The notes beneath the pieces were generated by a model. It saw only the letters and a program-made list of their open reading frames with translations, made no database searches and was not told the DNA's origin. From positions 7,688,001 through 7,752,000 of the forward strand of contig OX637363.1 of assembly GCA_951799405.1 (NCBI GenBank): DNA of 64,000 nt, read 5' to 3'. Of this stretch, positions 1 through 10,929 are shown one piece after another. Each line of letters opens with the position of its first letter. Position 1 is the first letter of the stretch. Origin of the DNA: Agapetus fuscipes. Its lineage: Eukaryota; Arthropoda; Insecta; Trichoptera; Glossosomatidae. Made by a program: the position numbers and the translations under genes.

Positions 1-862
1 GATTTATAGTTTCATTTACAATCTCATAAAAGCGGGTAACCATTAATTCAACATTATTATTTTGCAGGAAATCCCAGTTTTGATTAAATAAATATGAGTT
101 GGCGTTGGTATAATCTCCATTTTTAAAATTGTGGGAAAAAACGGATCTGTTTTTCTTGCAATTCAGTGATGAAAGTATTTCTATATCTAGAGGAGGATGA
201 TATTTGTCAACATTTAAGAAGGCATCTGATGATCTTTCAACTATGATCTTTTTTCGGTCAGAAAATACAAGGTCCAAAAGTTTATCATTGCTATTAAAGA
301 CAAAGTTGTGTTGTTTTAAATTCATAAAATTTACGGTTTCCAATAATTCATTAGCACCATTGTTATTTTCAAGAATTGCAGATGGTTTGTCTTCATCCAT
401 AGACCATTCAATATTTGGAAGGTTGAAATCTCCGAATATGACAAAAGTAGCGCGAGGATATTTTTTTTGAAGAGCCTCAAGCTCGCTGCAGACATTTTTA
501 TATATGTCTATGCTTGAGGAGGGTGGAATGTATACACATCCTATTATTAATGTTTCGGTTGTGGATTGTAATTTGATGTATATGTGTTCTATATTTTTCT
601 GGTTTACCTTAATGTAGGTTGCAGTTATATTGTTTTTTACAGCTATAAGGACTCCTCCTCCCCTCTTTTTTGAACTTGTGAATTTGTCTCTATCCTTCCT
701 GAAAACATTGTATTGATCCAGTCCTAGTTCAGAGTCTTTGATTGACTCGTCGAGCCACGTCTCTGTGAAGATGACTAATTGATATGATAGAGTTGGGATA
801 TGTTGTCGAATCTGTGATGTTTTTGATCTAATACTTCTCACATTTTGGTAAAAGACTTTCAT
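1..862 (-). CDS. non-LTR retrotransposon ORF2, endonuclease part (truncated by window edge)
   Basis: ORF2 of a CR1/Jockey-type non-LTR retrotransposon, 5' part only. I translated the minus strand from the ATG at 862 to base 1 and found no stop (287 codons). The reading matches an apurinic-like endonuclease domain: N-terminal FYQNVRS (Asn of motif I), FTETWL (catalytic Glu), GCVYIPPSS, then FGDFNLP with the Asp/Asn pair, and a late DKYHPPLEI with the expected His. The reverse transcriptase would lie left of the window. In the cell this enzyme nicks target DNA for target-primed reverse transcription. The start overlaps the ORF1 stop as ATGA, which suggests termination-reinitiation coupling. No frameshift is seen, so this copy may be young. 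Clade assignment is uncertain. Confidence 0.88.
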   Translation of the reverse strand, partial: MKVFYQNVRSIRSKTSQIRQHIPTLSYQLVIFTETWLDESIKDSELGLDQYNVFRKDRDKFTSSKKRGGGVLIAVKNNITATYIKVNQKNIEHIYIKLQSTTETLIIGCVYIPPSSSIDIYKNVCSELEALQKKYPRATFVIFGDFNLPNIEWSMDEDKPSAILENNNGANELLETVNFMNLKQHNFVFNSNDKLLDLVFSDRKKIIVERSSDAFLNVDKYHPPLDIEILSSLNCKKNRSVFSHNFKNGDYTNANSYLFNQNWDFLQNNNVELMVTRFYEIVNETIN

Positions 863-1623
863 GCTTGGGAGTTTTTTGAGTTAAGCTGTACTATTTTTGG
901 TTCACCGTTGATGAATTTGACAGTTATGTTTTCATCGCCATTTTTCTTACGTGCATCAACCTCAGACCATAGTGCTTTTAAATGATTTCTCTGCATTATT
1001 GTCAAGTCCTTCTTTGATTTTATGCCCGGAGGAAGTTTGCGGCTGTTTCGCAAAAAACAAGTTACATCTTCGCTCTCTTTGAAAATCACCTTGATGGGTC
1101 TTGGTTTGTCTCTTTGGCGGAGACCAATTCTATGCACCCTAACTATTCCGTTAGTGTTTTCAGTCACGCTTGTTATGATTTTAGATGTCTTATTATCATC
1201 TTCTAAGTTTTGCTCCTTTGGTGGAGTATCAGGGTCCGACTCAGGAACACCAAAAAGGATTATATTTTTGGCTCTTAGATTTCTATCATTTAACTCCGTC
1301 AAAGTTTGTAGGATGTTTTCTGGTTGTTTATAGGAGTTATTTCTTAATGATGGTTTTGATTCAACCTCAAATGATTCCTCTGCAGGATTGTTGGGCGGCG
1401 GGGGATTTTTTAAAATAGCTTTGAAAGCGTTAATCTCGCCCTCCAGACTGCCCATCTTAACAGCCATTTGGCTGATGTTGCCCAGAAGATCTGTTAGTTT
1501 AGGTGTGAGCTTCGAAATTTGATCCTTATTGAATTTGTTGTTTGTATCATTTATAATTTCTCCCAATGATTTAATCATGTTTTTGGCGTCGGTGATGTAT
1601 TCCATCGCAGTCATTATTATCAC
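859..1623 (-). CDS. non-LTR retrotransposon ORF1 protein
   Basis: 254-residue ORF1 product of the same element as the endonuclease ORF downstream. The first ~75 residues are hydrophilic and helical-looking with spaced Leu/Ile/Met, consistent with a coiled coil. The middle (about 115-215) contains RAKNIILFGVPES, RVHRIG and KPRPIKVIF, the pattern of an RRM-like nucleic-acid-binding domain found in L1- and CR1-type ORF1 proteins. The C-terminus is basic and ends before the ATGA overlap. No CCHC knuckle is seen. The protein would coat the element RNA as a chaperone. The ORF is intact. Start choice: first ATG of the open frame; a second Met three codons later is equally possible. Confidence 0.85.
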   Translation of the reverse strand: MIIMTAMEYITDAKNMIKSLGEIINDTNNKFNKDQISKLTPKLTDLLGNISQMAVKMGSLEGEINAFKAILKNPPPPNNPAEESFEVESKPSLRNNSYKQPENILQTLTELNDRNLRAKNIILFGVPESDPDTPPKEQNLEDDNKTSKIITSVTENTNGIVRVHRIGLRQRDKPRPIKVIFKESEDVTCFLRNSRKLPPGIKSKKDLTIMQRNHLKALWSEVDARKKNGDENITVKFINGEPKIVQLNSKNSQA

Positions 1624-2069
1624 AATTTTTTGGTATCACAAATTGTAGTGACAACCCTGTTACAGCGAGACGCTAATTGGCTATAAGCACTGATGACAGA
1701 TTTGCCAAAATAGCCCTTATTAGTTGTATACGTGATAGAATATATATTTTATTTTAGCAAAAAAACACAAAAGCAGACGGCAAAAAGTAACACCAACAAT
1801 TAGAGACAACTAATCAAGTTTGCTTGACATCTAGAGATCTATTTATTTTTCATTGTTCTTCTTCTGTTTCAATCCTGGGATTGGCTTGCAGCAATGTTCA
1901 TCCTTCTTTTTCGCCTTTTCCCCTCTCCAAGGCAATTAAAAATTAGCTTATCGTAGGTGAAACAGTATGAATCAAGATTAGTATTAATGTGGTGGTTTCC
2001 CTTTTCTTTCCACATTCTATGCCGTTGATGAAGAAGGTTCTTCTGCCTTCGGAGAATTTTACTTCTCCA
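1624..2069. other. 5' flank of the non-LTR element; no gene
   Basis: Lies upstream of ORF1 on the minus strand and probably includes the element's 5' UTR. I cannot place its 5' end. No other gene or repeat recognised. Confidence 0.4.
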
Positions 2070-2234
2070 GGGCTAGAAGTCTCATCACCACGGTAATTTT
2101 TACCTACCGAATATCGATAATATTTGTATGAAGACAGCTGTTTACTTGTGGTCATCTTGAATTGACAGGTCTTTATACAAATATTACCGATATTCGGTAG
2201 GTAAGAATTACCGTGGTGATGAAACTTCCAGCCC
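2070..2234. mobile_element. fold-back MITE, family 1, copy 1
   Basis: Starts GGGCTAGAAGTCTCATCACC and ends with the near-complement; the arms stay complementary for about 65 bp (through the CTACCGAATATCG segment) around a short unpaired centre. A second copy is at 6557-6730. Superfamily not identified; no clear target duplication. Confidence 0.8.
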
Positions 2235-2331
2235 AGGACAAAAAGGCGCCCTATCAAACATTACTACAAAGTAAAGAAACACAAATAGCAACATTAATCC
2301 CAGAATCAACCCTTGCACATTATTCAGGATC

Positions 2332-2515
2332 CTGAGTACGAGTTTTTTCACTTTACTCGAAGTATTGTGTATTCAAGAAAAATGTTTGTGAACTTGTAAA
2401 GCACCCCTGGCAGAAAAGGTTTCGAAACTTGTTTTGCCAGAGGTGCTTTACAAGTTCACATACATTTTTCTCGAATACTCAATACTTTGAGTAAAGTGAA
2501 AAAACTCGTACTCAG
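2332..2515. mobile_element. fold-back MITE, family 2
   Basis: Nearly whole-length palindrome of 184 bp: CTGAGTACGAG at the left end, CTCGTACTCAG at the right, arms about 80 bp with a few mismatches. The terminal motif is shared with the MITE at 25088-25320. No target duplication is evident. Confidence 0.8.
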
Positions 2516-4108
2516 CGTTACATCAGATTTTTAAATAATGAAAAAGTGGTTTACTATTGAAAATTTTGGAAATAGCATCAAATATGTGTAAAGCGAACAG
2601 TTATCTGAGTTTCTAATTATTATTTTTGCAATTACATCCTGAACCAGAATGCAATTTAAGATTAGACCAGTTGGGATGGTAAAAGTTTGGAAAACTAATT
2701 CAAGCAAAAATTTAATTATCATAAACTCTAGTTTTAATCTAGCTTCAGGACACCAGCATGGTGGAAATATTTTTTGTTGTTTATAAAACAGCAGTTTGTT
2801 GAAAAGTTTATTCAAAAATTTAAATTGAATTACACTTTTATGACTACATAAGACCATCTAGCGGTAAATGATTTTCCTCCTCTTTTTGCTTCAACAAGGA
2901 AAAGTAGAAAAACCATCATCCATTCCTTCGCAGTCGACGCCAAAACTATGATAACTTGATGTTTTCACCACTCATTCTTTTGCCTATATTCCTCATCATT
3001 TACTGTCCAGTAAAAAAATATCCATCCTTAAATGGAAATTCACCATTCCTTCCGACACAAAACAATCGCCATTTTACGCTTCACCTAAAATAGTTTTTGC
3101 ACAAACATTCGCGCCATTAAACGTGACCACACATATGTATGTAAAATAACACACGATATCTCCCAGCCAGTTATCCCTATCAGTTATCTTGCTTAGATAC
3201 GCGCGTATATAAATCTCTGCTTTGGCCGCCATCATTTGTCGCCTGTCAGTTGGTTTCCCGCGCTCTCTCCGGCCATTGCTGCCAACCGCCCGCCAATAGA
3301 CAATATAAATCTGCGGACCATAGACAAGGTAAAATGGCAACATTATTTCACCGGCCAATTATTTATGGCGATCTATTGAATTTAAAGTTGCCAACGTATT
3401 ATTTTTTAATGAAACGAACGTGACATAATGTCATAGGTTTGTATTCATTTGACGTTTGGCTTTTTTTACAGTACGCTGACAGGCTAGCGCGAACTTGCAC
3501 GTGTCTGCTTGTGGGTGTGCATTAAGAAGTAATCCCAAACGTTAATATATTATCCTTGGAACTTTGGACTCGGATTATGGATAATAGGGCTCAGAATTAA
3601 TGGACGTCACATAGCCGGCTAACTAAAGAACAAACTAACTAACATTTTATTATTGATTGCTAAGAACCCTAGTCCCATATACGTGTGAAAAAAACATATT
3701 AACAAATGAGTACTGAGTCTATTTTAAAGGTTACTTTGAATAAGGATTATATTAAATTAATATATTATACTACACAGGTAGGCGAATACTATTTTCAAAT
3801 CCTTCCTTTGGCTGTTTACACGTTATAATTCCGTCCATAGACTGCGAGCAAAACGAACCATAAACAACCCACTCTGCAAGTAAACAAATTTATTTTTACG
3901 TACCCGTATTCAATTTCGCAGGCCGTATTAAAAAGTGTGTACACATTAAATGTCTCGACTTATATCCGTCCTTCCGCTTCCTCCTCCGTAAATAAATAAA
4001 GTTATTCGCAGGGAAATTTGTCGCTTTGGATCTTATTTTCGCCCGCAGCAGGGGAGACTGGGGCTAACAGACTTTTTTTTTCTTTAGAAGTGTTAGTGTC
4101 CTTGTATC
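2516..4108. other. no gene recognised
   Basis: Both strands carry only short ORFs without recognisable motifs. The longest (3074-3358, minus) looks like a chance ORF. No repeat family seen elsewhere in the window matches here. Confidence 0.4.
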
Positions 4109-4303
4109 TTAATCTAAATCTAAATCTAAGCTGCAAAGATATGTATCATTTGATATTCATATTTAATGCATTCCCACAAGCAGACACGCATAATTTCGCG
4201 CTTACACATGCCGCCTGTGGACCTACAATATAAAAAACCCAATGTCAAATGAACATAAGCCCTGCAACTCTTGCCGACCTTCCCTGAAGCAGGAGTGACA
4301 TTG
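4109..4303 (-). mobile_element. T-repeat
   Basis: T-repeat: my name for a roughly 255 bp interspersed repeat, more than 30 copies in the window. Oriented 5' CCTTGACTTATAGGTTGG, then a hairpin CCCTGTTTCAGGG, then GCAACTTAGA followed by (TTAGA)n. A short simple-repeat 3' tail and 5' truncations indicate a retroposon. No clear pol III boxes. This copy lacks its 5' third. Confidence 0.85.
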
Positions 4304-4345
4304 TTTAATCATAATTTAAGTATAATTTATATTATACTCGTAGTT

Positions 4346-4818
4346 AGGTCCGTAGTCCAGTGGTAACACTTCGGACTCTGAATGGTAGGTTGTGGGTTCC
4401 AATCCCTATTTATATTTTCAAATTTTCTTTTCGCTGGGTTGAAAAATTCATAAACCTTAACCAATGACCGGTCACCAAAGGTCCATCCAGCCTTACAGCA
4501 ACTGGATCTTGATTGAGAATTGACGCTTTGTAGCGACGACGACCAAGCTCGTAAAAGAGGTCGATAGCTCAATTGGTAGAATGCTTGCATTCCATGCCGA
4601 GAGCAAGGGTTCGATCTCAAGGTTTACTCAGCCTGTACAAGAAATGAGAACCAGCCCCCCCGGGAGTTGGGAAACCCCCACTTCAACTGAAAGTGGTTGG
4701 TGTGAGGCCGGCTCTCTTACCCGTAAAAATAAATAGGTCCAGAATCGCCATATACGACTCCTTCGGGGATTACGCAGGCAAGAAGTTACACTTTATGTGA
4801 AGCTTAGATGCGTTGCTT
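4346..4818 (+). mobile_element. A-B dimeric tRNA SINE
   Basis: Left monomer (A) has a tRNA-Gln-like head: TAGTCCAGTGG A box and GGACTCTGAAT anticodon region. Right monomer (B) begins at GGTCGATAGCTCAATTGG with B box GGTTCGATCTC. They are joined through a GACGACCAAGCTCGTAAAA linker. B ends in a conserved body (CAAGAAGTTACACT, TGTGAAGCTTAG). Full-length dimer. Confidence 0.85.
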
Positions 4819-4869
4819 TTGAGAAATTTCTTCCTTGGCTTAGGTTGGTATGAAGCTGAACACCCATTT

Positions 4870-5078
4870 TGTAAAAAAAAGTTCACTTTGCCAATACGAC
4901 CCCTACTTCGGGGAAGTGCGGAAAAAAATGCAGGGCTGATGTTCATTTAACATTTGGATTTTTTTTTATAATTACACATGCAGCTTGTATAAGCGCGTAC
5001 TTATACGTGTTTTCTTTACAGGCATGCATCTAACATGAATTTTAAATAATGTTATTTCTTGTCAACTTAGATTATAGA
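4870..5078 (+). mobile_element. T-repeat, diverged
   Basis: Matches from the GTTCACTTTGCC region to CAACTTAGATTATAG, with many differences; 5' end missing. Confidence 0.65.
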
Positions 5079-5146
5079 TAAACAGCGAAAATCTATAACC
5101 ACCCGACTGAAACTGTGACTTAAATTGTTACGCTGTCGACTTTCCA

Positions 5147-5471
5147 CTAGGGGTGGCCAGAACTTATGCAGAGTCTCATACACTTTTTCCTATCCTGACA
5201 AACCTCTATCAGTTCATTCATATCCATCACATTTTTCGTGAGTTTCCTTCGTTTATATTCACTCTGTAATGTCCCAAAGCTTCACAATTTCACTAATTTG
5301 ATCAAGCCATTTCTTTCGCAGTCTTCTCCTTCCCCTCTTGCCTAATCCTGCCTTTTTTCCAGGTCTGCTCACACGGGTTGCTTGTCTCCCGGATTTGTCG
5401 TCTCCCAGATGGCTCGCGCGACCGGGTCGCGTCTTTCCTTTAAACTGGCCATTTCGACAGACGACACACAC
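5147..5471 (-). pseudogene. RTE-type reverse transcriptase, C-terminal fragment
   Basis: Minus-strand translation gives KKWLDQISEIVKLWDIT, then after a frame change KRRKLTKNVMDMNELIEVCQ, DRKKC and a final SGHP stop. This is the C-terminal tail shared with the fragments at 19716, 22691, 27246 and 63712 in this window. Frameshifted and 5'-truncated, so dead. Confidence 0.7.
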
Positions 5472-5478
5472 GAAAAAT

Positions 5479-6108
5479 GTTTCTTACACTTTAAGGTCTT
5501 TGTAAAGAACTGACATTAATGGAAAAATGACGCGTGTTTATTGAATTTTTATCTAAATTTTAAAGTTAAAATATTTTATAAAACTTAAAAAATGACGCTA
5601 GAATTTTTTTTTTTAAAAAAACACGTTTTTGTTCACATTTTTTCTTCTAATTTTGTTGTTTAATATTTTGGACATATTTTTTTTCCTCATAATTATAGAA
5701 TGATACAATGTCTAGAGAGTCTATGAAAAATATTTTAGGTAATGTGAACAGTTTTCGAGATAATATGAAAAAACTGAAACTAGATAATTGATTAAATGTG
5801 CGCAGCAGTACTTCAGCGTGAATTTGTCGCCGAATAAACAGTAAGAAGGGTAAGACGCGACCCGGTCTCCCCTGCATATTCAGTTACATTCGACAGTCTC
5901 TCGCTATTTGCAGAGACTTCGACAACACAAACATTTTGTTTATCAGCGTAATACTAAAACTAAAGGTCGTGTTTGTGCGGAGTTAAGGATTTCAACTAAA
6001 CTTGACGTACACAACGCGTCTTATAAACAAGTATTTATTTATCTTAAACCTCAATCATAATAAATGGCGCGAGCAGGCCCAGAGTAAGGGCGGTTCGAGC
6101 GGAGAACA
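5479..6108. other. no gene recognised
   Basis: AT-rich spacer with short ORFs only; nothing identified on either strand. Confidence 0.4.
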
Positions 6109-6525
6109 ACTAGTGTAACTTCTTACCTGCGTTATCCCCGAAGGGGTCGCACGTAGCAATTGCGGAGCAATTTATTTTTACGGGTAAGGGAGCCGGCCTC
6201 ACACCAACCACTTTCAGTTGAAGTGGGGGTTTCCCAGCTCCCGGGGGGCCTGGTTCTCATTTCTTGTGAAGGCTGAGTAAGCCTTGAGATCGAACCCTTG
6301 CTCTCGGCATGGAATGCAAGTATTCTACCAATTGAGCTATCGACCTTTTTACGAGCTTGGTCGTCGTCGCTATAAAGCGCCAACTCTCAAGCAAGACCCA
6401 GTTGCTGTAACGCTGGATGGACCTTTGGTGACCGGTCGTTGCTAAAGGGTTATGATTTTTTCAACCCAGTGAAGAGCAAATTTGAAAATATAAATGGTAT
6501 ATTTTTTGTGCTCCGCCAAAGAGCC
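6109..6525 (-). mobile_element. A-B dimeric tRNA SINE, A head truncated
   Basis: Reverse orientation: B body, B tRNA-like head (6288-6345) and the A body, ending where the A tRNA-like head should continue (…GTGCTCCGCC). 5'-truncated dimer. Confidence 0.8.
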
Positions 6526-6556
6526 AAAAAAACTTGTATATGTTTTTCAGTGCCCA

Positions 6557-6730
6557 GGGCTGGAAGTCTCATCACCACGGTTATTCTTACCAAACGATTA
6601 TCGGTAATATTTGTATGAAGACTAATCAGCTGTTCACTTGCGGCCACCTTGGATTGACAGGTCTTCATCCAAATATTATCTACCGATATTCGGTAGATAA
6701 GAATTACCGTGGTGATGAGACTTCAAGCCT
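6557..6730. mobile_element. fold-back MITE, family 1, copy 2
   Basis: Same arms as 2070-2234 (GGGCTGGAAGTCTCATCACC at the left end) with about 65 bp of inverted complementarity. The centre also contains the shared CAGCTGTT and TTGACAGGTCTT motifs. Confidence 0.8.
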
Positions 6731-7626
6731 AGGTCTTGCAGGCATTTGCGACCAAGGGGCCCCCGATTACAGAATTATTAAAAAATAGTTAAAATGCACT
6801 ACAAAAATATCTTTGTGGCTCAAGGGCCCCAATTACTAAAATTATTTTCAGAAAACATTTCCACATTTTTTATGAATCTTTAACGTTGTGGTAAAAATCG
6901 GGGTGAATGGTTGAATGGTGGGAAGGGATAATTTGCAGGGGGGGGGGGGCTCGAGAACCTATCTAGTGACGAAACCTTAATGAAAGCAAAAAGTAGTTGC
7001 CATTTTCAAATACACTTTTTACAAAAAAATCTTGAATTAGATTTTAACCGATCTGAATTGTTTTTGATGCGTGAGATTTTTAAACACAATGCATGTAGGT
7101 ACTAGCACGGATTTGAACAATGAATTACATAATATCTGGTCTTTCAGAAATTGGGAAAAATTCAAATGGTTGCCAATCCATGAAATGCTGGGCACATCAC
7201 CGCGTACATCACCCCTTTAAAGACTTTTTATTATTTTCCAGGCAACACTTTATTCAACAACGTTTTATTCACTTATTATTTTTCAAAATTTGCTTCTTGA
7301 AGTATAAAATAAAAAGGCATCTCATTCGTTAACATTTCTTCAATTGTTTCCACGTGAAGAATTTAAAGAAAACAATCGCTTTGTAGTCACAGAGTTTTTG
7401 TTGTTGAAGTAATTCAGGCAGTTCCGTTTCATGATATTTGACAATGGAACAGAACAATCCAACGACCCGTGGAAAGCGTAATAAAGCTCAAGCCTAAAAG
7501 GTAAAGTGGCAACACTGAGGCAAGGCCCACCACACCATTTTTTTTTCAATGAATCAAAAAACAAAGCAGTGGCAACTCTTCGAACTCGTAAATGAAAAAG
7601 GCAGTGGCAACACTTGAACTCGTAAA
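6731..7626. other. no gene recognised
   Basis: AT-rich; a G run near 6940. Short ORFs on both strands have no recognisable motif. Confidence 0.4.
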
Positions 7627-8062
7627 TGAAAGGTTGTTGGCTAGAATCCCGGTGGAGCACAAAAATTTAACATTTCTTTTTTCAAATATGTTCTTCGCTG
7701 GGTTGAAAAATTCATAAAACCTTTATCAAAGACCGATCACTAAAAAGGTTCATCCAGTCTTACAGCAACTGGGTCTTGCTTGAGAATTGGCGCTTGGTAG
7801 CGACGACCAAGCTCGTGGAAAAACCGTTATGCTTGCATTCCATGCCGAGATCAAGAGTTCGATCCCAAGGTTTACTCAGCCTTCACAAGAAATGAGAACC
7901 AGCCCTCCAGGAGCTGGGAAGCCCCCATTTCAACTGGTTAGTGTGAGGCCGGCCCCCTTACACGTAAAAATAAATGTGTCCCGAATCGCCACATGCGACC
8001 CCTTTGGGGGTAACGCAGGCAGGAAGTTACACTTTATGTGTAGCTTAGTTGCGTTTTTTTTG
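7627..8062 (+). mobile_element. A-B dimeric tRNA SINE, decayed
   Basis: Begins inside the A head (near the CCCGGTGGAGCAC end), keeps the A body, has lost most of the B A-box region, and keeps the full B body up to TGTGTAGCTTAGTTGCG. Confidence 0.7.
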
Positions 8063-8225
8063 TATATAAAGACAGTCCCACCCTGTTGGAGGGCAAACGA
8101 ATCAAAGACTGACATATTTCATCACAATTTAGACACCTTTAAACCCATGGTGAAAGAGTTCCTCCCAGCCTGTTGATGGTTGAGAGAATGCAAATTAATT
8201 AGGGTAACCTATTGTGCACCATAAA
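8063..8225 (+). pseudogene. 3' end of a non-LTR element, ORF2 C-terminus ending KEFLPAC
   Basis: Frame reading NLDTFKPMVKEFLPAC then stop, followed by a short 3' UTR ending GTGCACCATAAAA. The same end occurs at 10930-11320 and 48240-48565. 5'-truncated; an internal deletion joins the CCACCCTGTTGGAGG segment directly to NESKTD. Confidence 0.7.
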
Positions 8226-9206
8226 AACAAGACAATTGTCTTCTTTGTACACGTTTGTACTGTCCAAGCAATTATGTAGAGTATATCGTAGCTCAATTAT
8301 CTCAGACGTGTTGTATTTAAATCCGTGGACTCCACGCAACGTTGCCAGTTTTATCCTCGTAAGCTTCAGCTTACAGCGCTGCCTTGATTGGTGTTTCCCT
8401 TCACGTGTCGCCTATGTAGAACGTTGACAATCTGCGAGTAAACACCAGACTTCCTGTAGCATGTGCGAGGGTCATTCAGAAATTAACTCTGCACGGATAT
8501 TCCAAATTTCTTTCTGTGCAAATGTCACAGGTCTATCTCGTAGCAACTATAATCTGTCTACACGCTCCCCCAGTTCTTGTTTTGCCGTATAGACCAATTC
8601 TGTCAAATATGACTTTTTAATGCATTTGTCTTAGGCCCGGTATTTTGAAGTATCGTAAAGTTAACTTAAATACAATTTTAGTTAAATCATCATAATATTT
8701 CACTCACCGTATTTCGGCAGTAAATATTTAGTAACTTTAACTTTCGATTTTCAAGATGCCGGCGCTTCACTGACAACAGCTGTTCTTTTTTAATGCAAGG
8801 GTAGGTACATCAAAATTGTCGCAAACTGACAAGATTTGGGGGCGTGGCTTCATACTTCGGCAATGTTCGGTTTTAGTTAACTCGAGATTGAGTATTTTGA
8901 ATACAAGTTCAAGTAATAGTTAACTAAAATATTACTACACTTCAATATATCATCTATTAAGAATCAAATTCTACACAAACTGAGCTAAGAAAAAACGTAA
9001 AACTCGATAATGTGAGAGTTGTTTTAAATATTTTTTAAATCAATTTCCTGTTTTCATAAGACACATTGGTCCAGTACACATGCAAACATTGCTCATGTAA
9101 AATTAGCTTAATGGTATGTACGGCAAACAAGAACTAAGGCAGCGGATACTGTCTAAGGGCCGATTTTATAAACGTCGGACTAAATATCGACTTTATACAA
9201 GTATAT
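8226..9206. other. no gene recognised
   Basis: Contains motif pairs resembling a degenerate element (CCCGGTATTTTGAAGT near 8637 and GAGTATTTTGAATAC near 8890), too weak to call. No coding signal. Confidence 0.35.
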
Positions 9207-9470
9207 AATTTATAATCTAAGTTGCAAAGGTATATTTATTAGGTATATTAATTAACATTTAAGGCTCTCAAATGCATGCCCACAAACAAACACGTGTAGC
9301 TCGCGCTTACAAATGCTGAATGTGTACTTACAAATAAAATACAAACCTTAAATGAACATAAGCCCTACAACTTTTGCCGACCTTCCCTGACACAGGAGTG
9401 TCATTGGCAAAGTGAACAATTTTTTACAGTATGGGTGGTCAGCCTCATACCAACCTATAAGTCAAGGACT
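9207..9470 (-). mobile_element. T-repeat
   Basis: Near full length in reverse orientation, from AATCTAAGTTGCAAAGG to ACCTATAAGTCAAGGA. Confidence 0.85.
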
Positions 9471-10577
9471 CGTATTTTAAATACTTACTATTTGGCGTCG
9501 GATTTTATCTTTTAGATTATACATAACAATGAATCCAGTATTAAGTACATAGAGCTTTCTGAAGTCATATTTTATTTATCATACAAAAACTTTTCAACAT
9601 TAAGATTCTGTAGGCTCAGAAAGAATGCATTGAATGTGTCAGAATGTGTTTAAATATTGAGCCGTGAAGTTGGAAAGCCAGAGCTTGAAATAAATTGTTG
9701 TAAATTGTAGTTTCAAATCGCAGTTTAATTAAAAGACAACCCAGTAAAAACGTAACAATATGATAGATGTTTGAAAAAATATTATAGAGAAAAAATAACA
9801 TTTTTAAAACATTTCAATGATGATATGGGAGTTCTTTACTTTAAATAATTATGTACGAGTATAATGGTAGGTATAAAAAAATATAAACTCAGTTCAGTGA
9901 AGTATAATTCATCTTAGCTCAGTTAAGAGATGACGTGTCAGAATCTGATTGGTCAATTATTCCCATTGGCTGACATCTGTTTTGTTACCATTTCATATGT
10001 GGGTTGTATTATTATGCTTTAAAAGCAAATGTTCGCAGAACAAATTGTTAATTTTCTTGTTATATTCTGAGAAGCTCATTTACTCAGGCTGTTTCTTTAA
10101 CCATGTAATATTCTGCCTAGTTACTCTGTGATAAATTCTCCAATCCACTGTTGTAAAATGTATAGGTACCTACCTGAAATACAAAACCAACATATAAACC
10201 GAGATTCAAGATTTTTATTGAAGACCATCCCCAAGAAACCAGCGACCTAGGACTCCTGTCCAAAATCCCGTACAATAGATAATTGCGTTATTTTCTGGAC
10301 GGCCCTCTTATATTTGCCAACATCCACACACGTGTGTCAGCATCCGTTTCCTCGCAGCGCGTGTGTGCCTAGGCACTAAACTAATCGAAGTCGGTCAACA
10401 GCCGTGATCGGGGTCTGCCATCACATTATTAGTCACGCCTCGGCCAACAAAGCCCCGCACAACAGAAGCCCCGCCCCGTGTGACGACTGCTGATCCTTCA
10501 GGATGTTGACCTGCGACCCTGATACTGTGCCTTTTAAAAAAAATAAAAACGACGACCAATCTCGCAGAGATGTAATT
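9471..10577. other. no gene; possible LTR end near 9757
   Basis: At 9723-9757 the string TTTAATTAAAAG … AAAAACGTAACA resembles the 3' end of the solo LTR at 27510-27962, so a related LTR remnant may lie upstream. The rest is unassigned. Confidence 0.35.
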
Positions 10578-10838
10578 TTGACTTATAGATTGGTATGAGG
10601 CTGACCACCCATACTGTAAAAAATGGTTCACTTTGCCAATGTCACCCCTGTTCCAGGGAAGGTCGGCGAAAGTTGCAGGGTTTATGTTCATTTGAGGTTT
10701 GGATTTTAATTTCTAAGTACACATTCAGCATTTGTAAGCGCGAACTTACACGTGTTTGTTTGTGGGCATGCATTTGATATGGGCTTTGAATGTTAATATA
10801 TCCTTGCAACTTAGATTAAGATTAAGATTGAGATTTAA
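10578..10838 (+). mobile_element. T-repeat
   Basis: Complete copy from TTGACTTATAGATTGG to GCAACTTAGATTAAGATTA. Confidence 0.85.
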
Positions 10839-10929
10839 GAAAGGTCAAGAGAGGAGGTGGATTATGTATCAAAATGACACAATTTAATTTTTTATTAATT
10901 TCTATAGTCTCGAGAGCTGTTAAAGTCGG

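Noticed and set aside
2531..3358. Minus-strand ORFs of 94-108 codons
   Set aside because: No motif, no splice context, composition like the AT-rich surroundings.
4109..4303. T-repeat as a Helitron
   Set aside because: No TC start or CTRR end next to a terminal hairpin; a simple-repeat tail of varying length fits a retroposon better.
4346..4620. Possible functional tRNA genes at the many GTAGCTCAGTGG and GATAGCTCAGTTGG sites
   Set aside because: Each is followed by the same SINE body, acceptor stems are imperfect, and the copies are dispersed on both strands with truncations.
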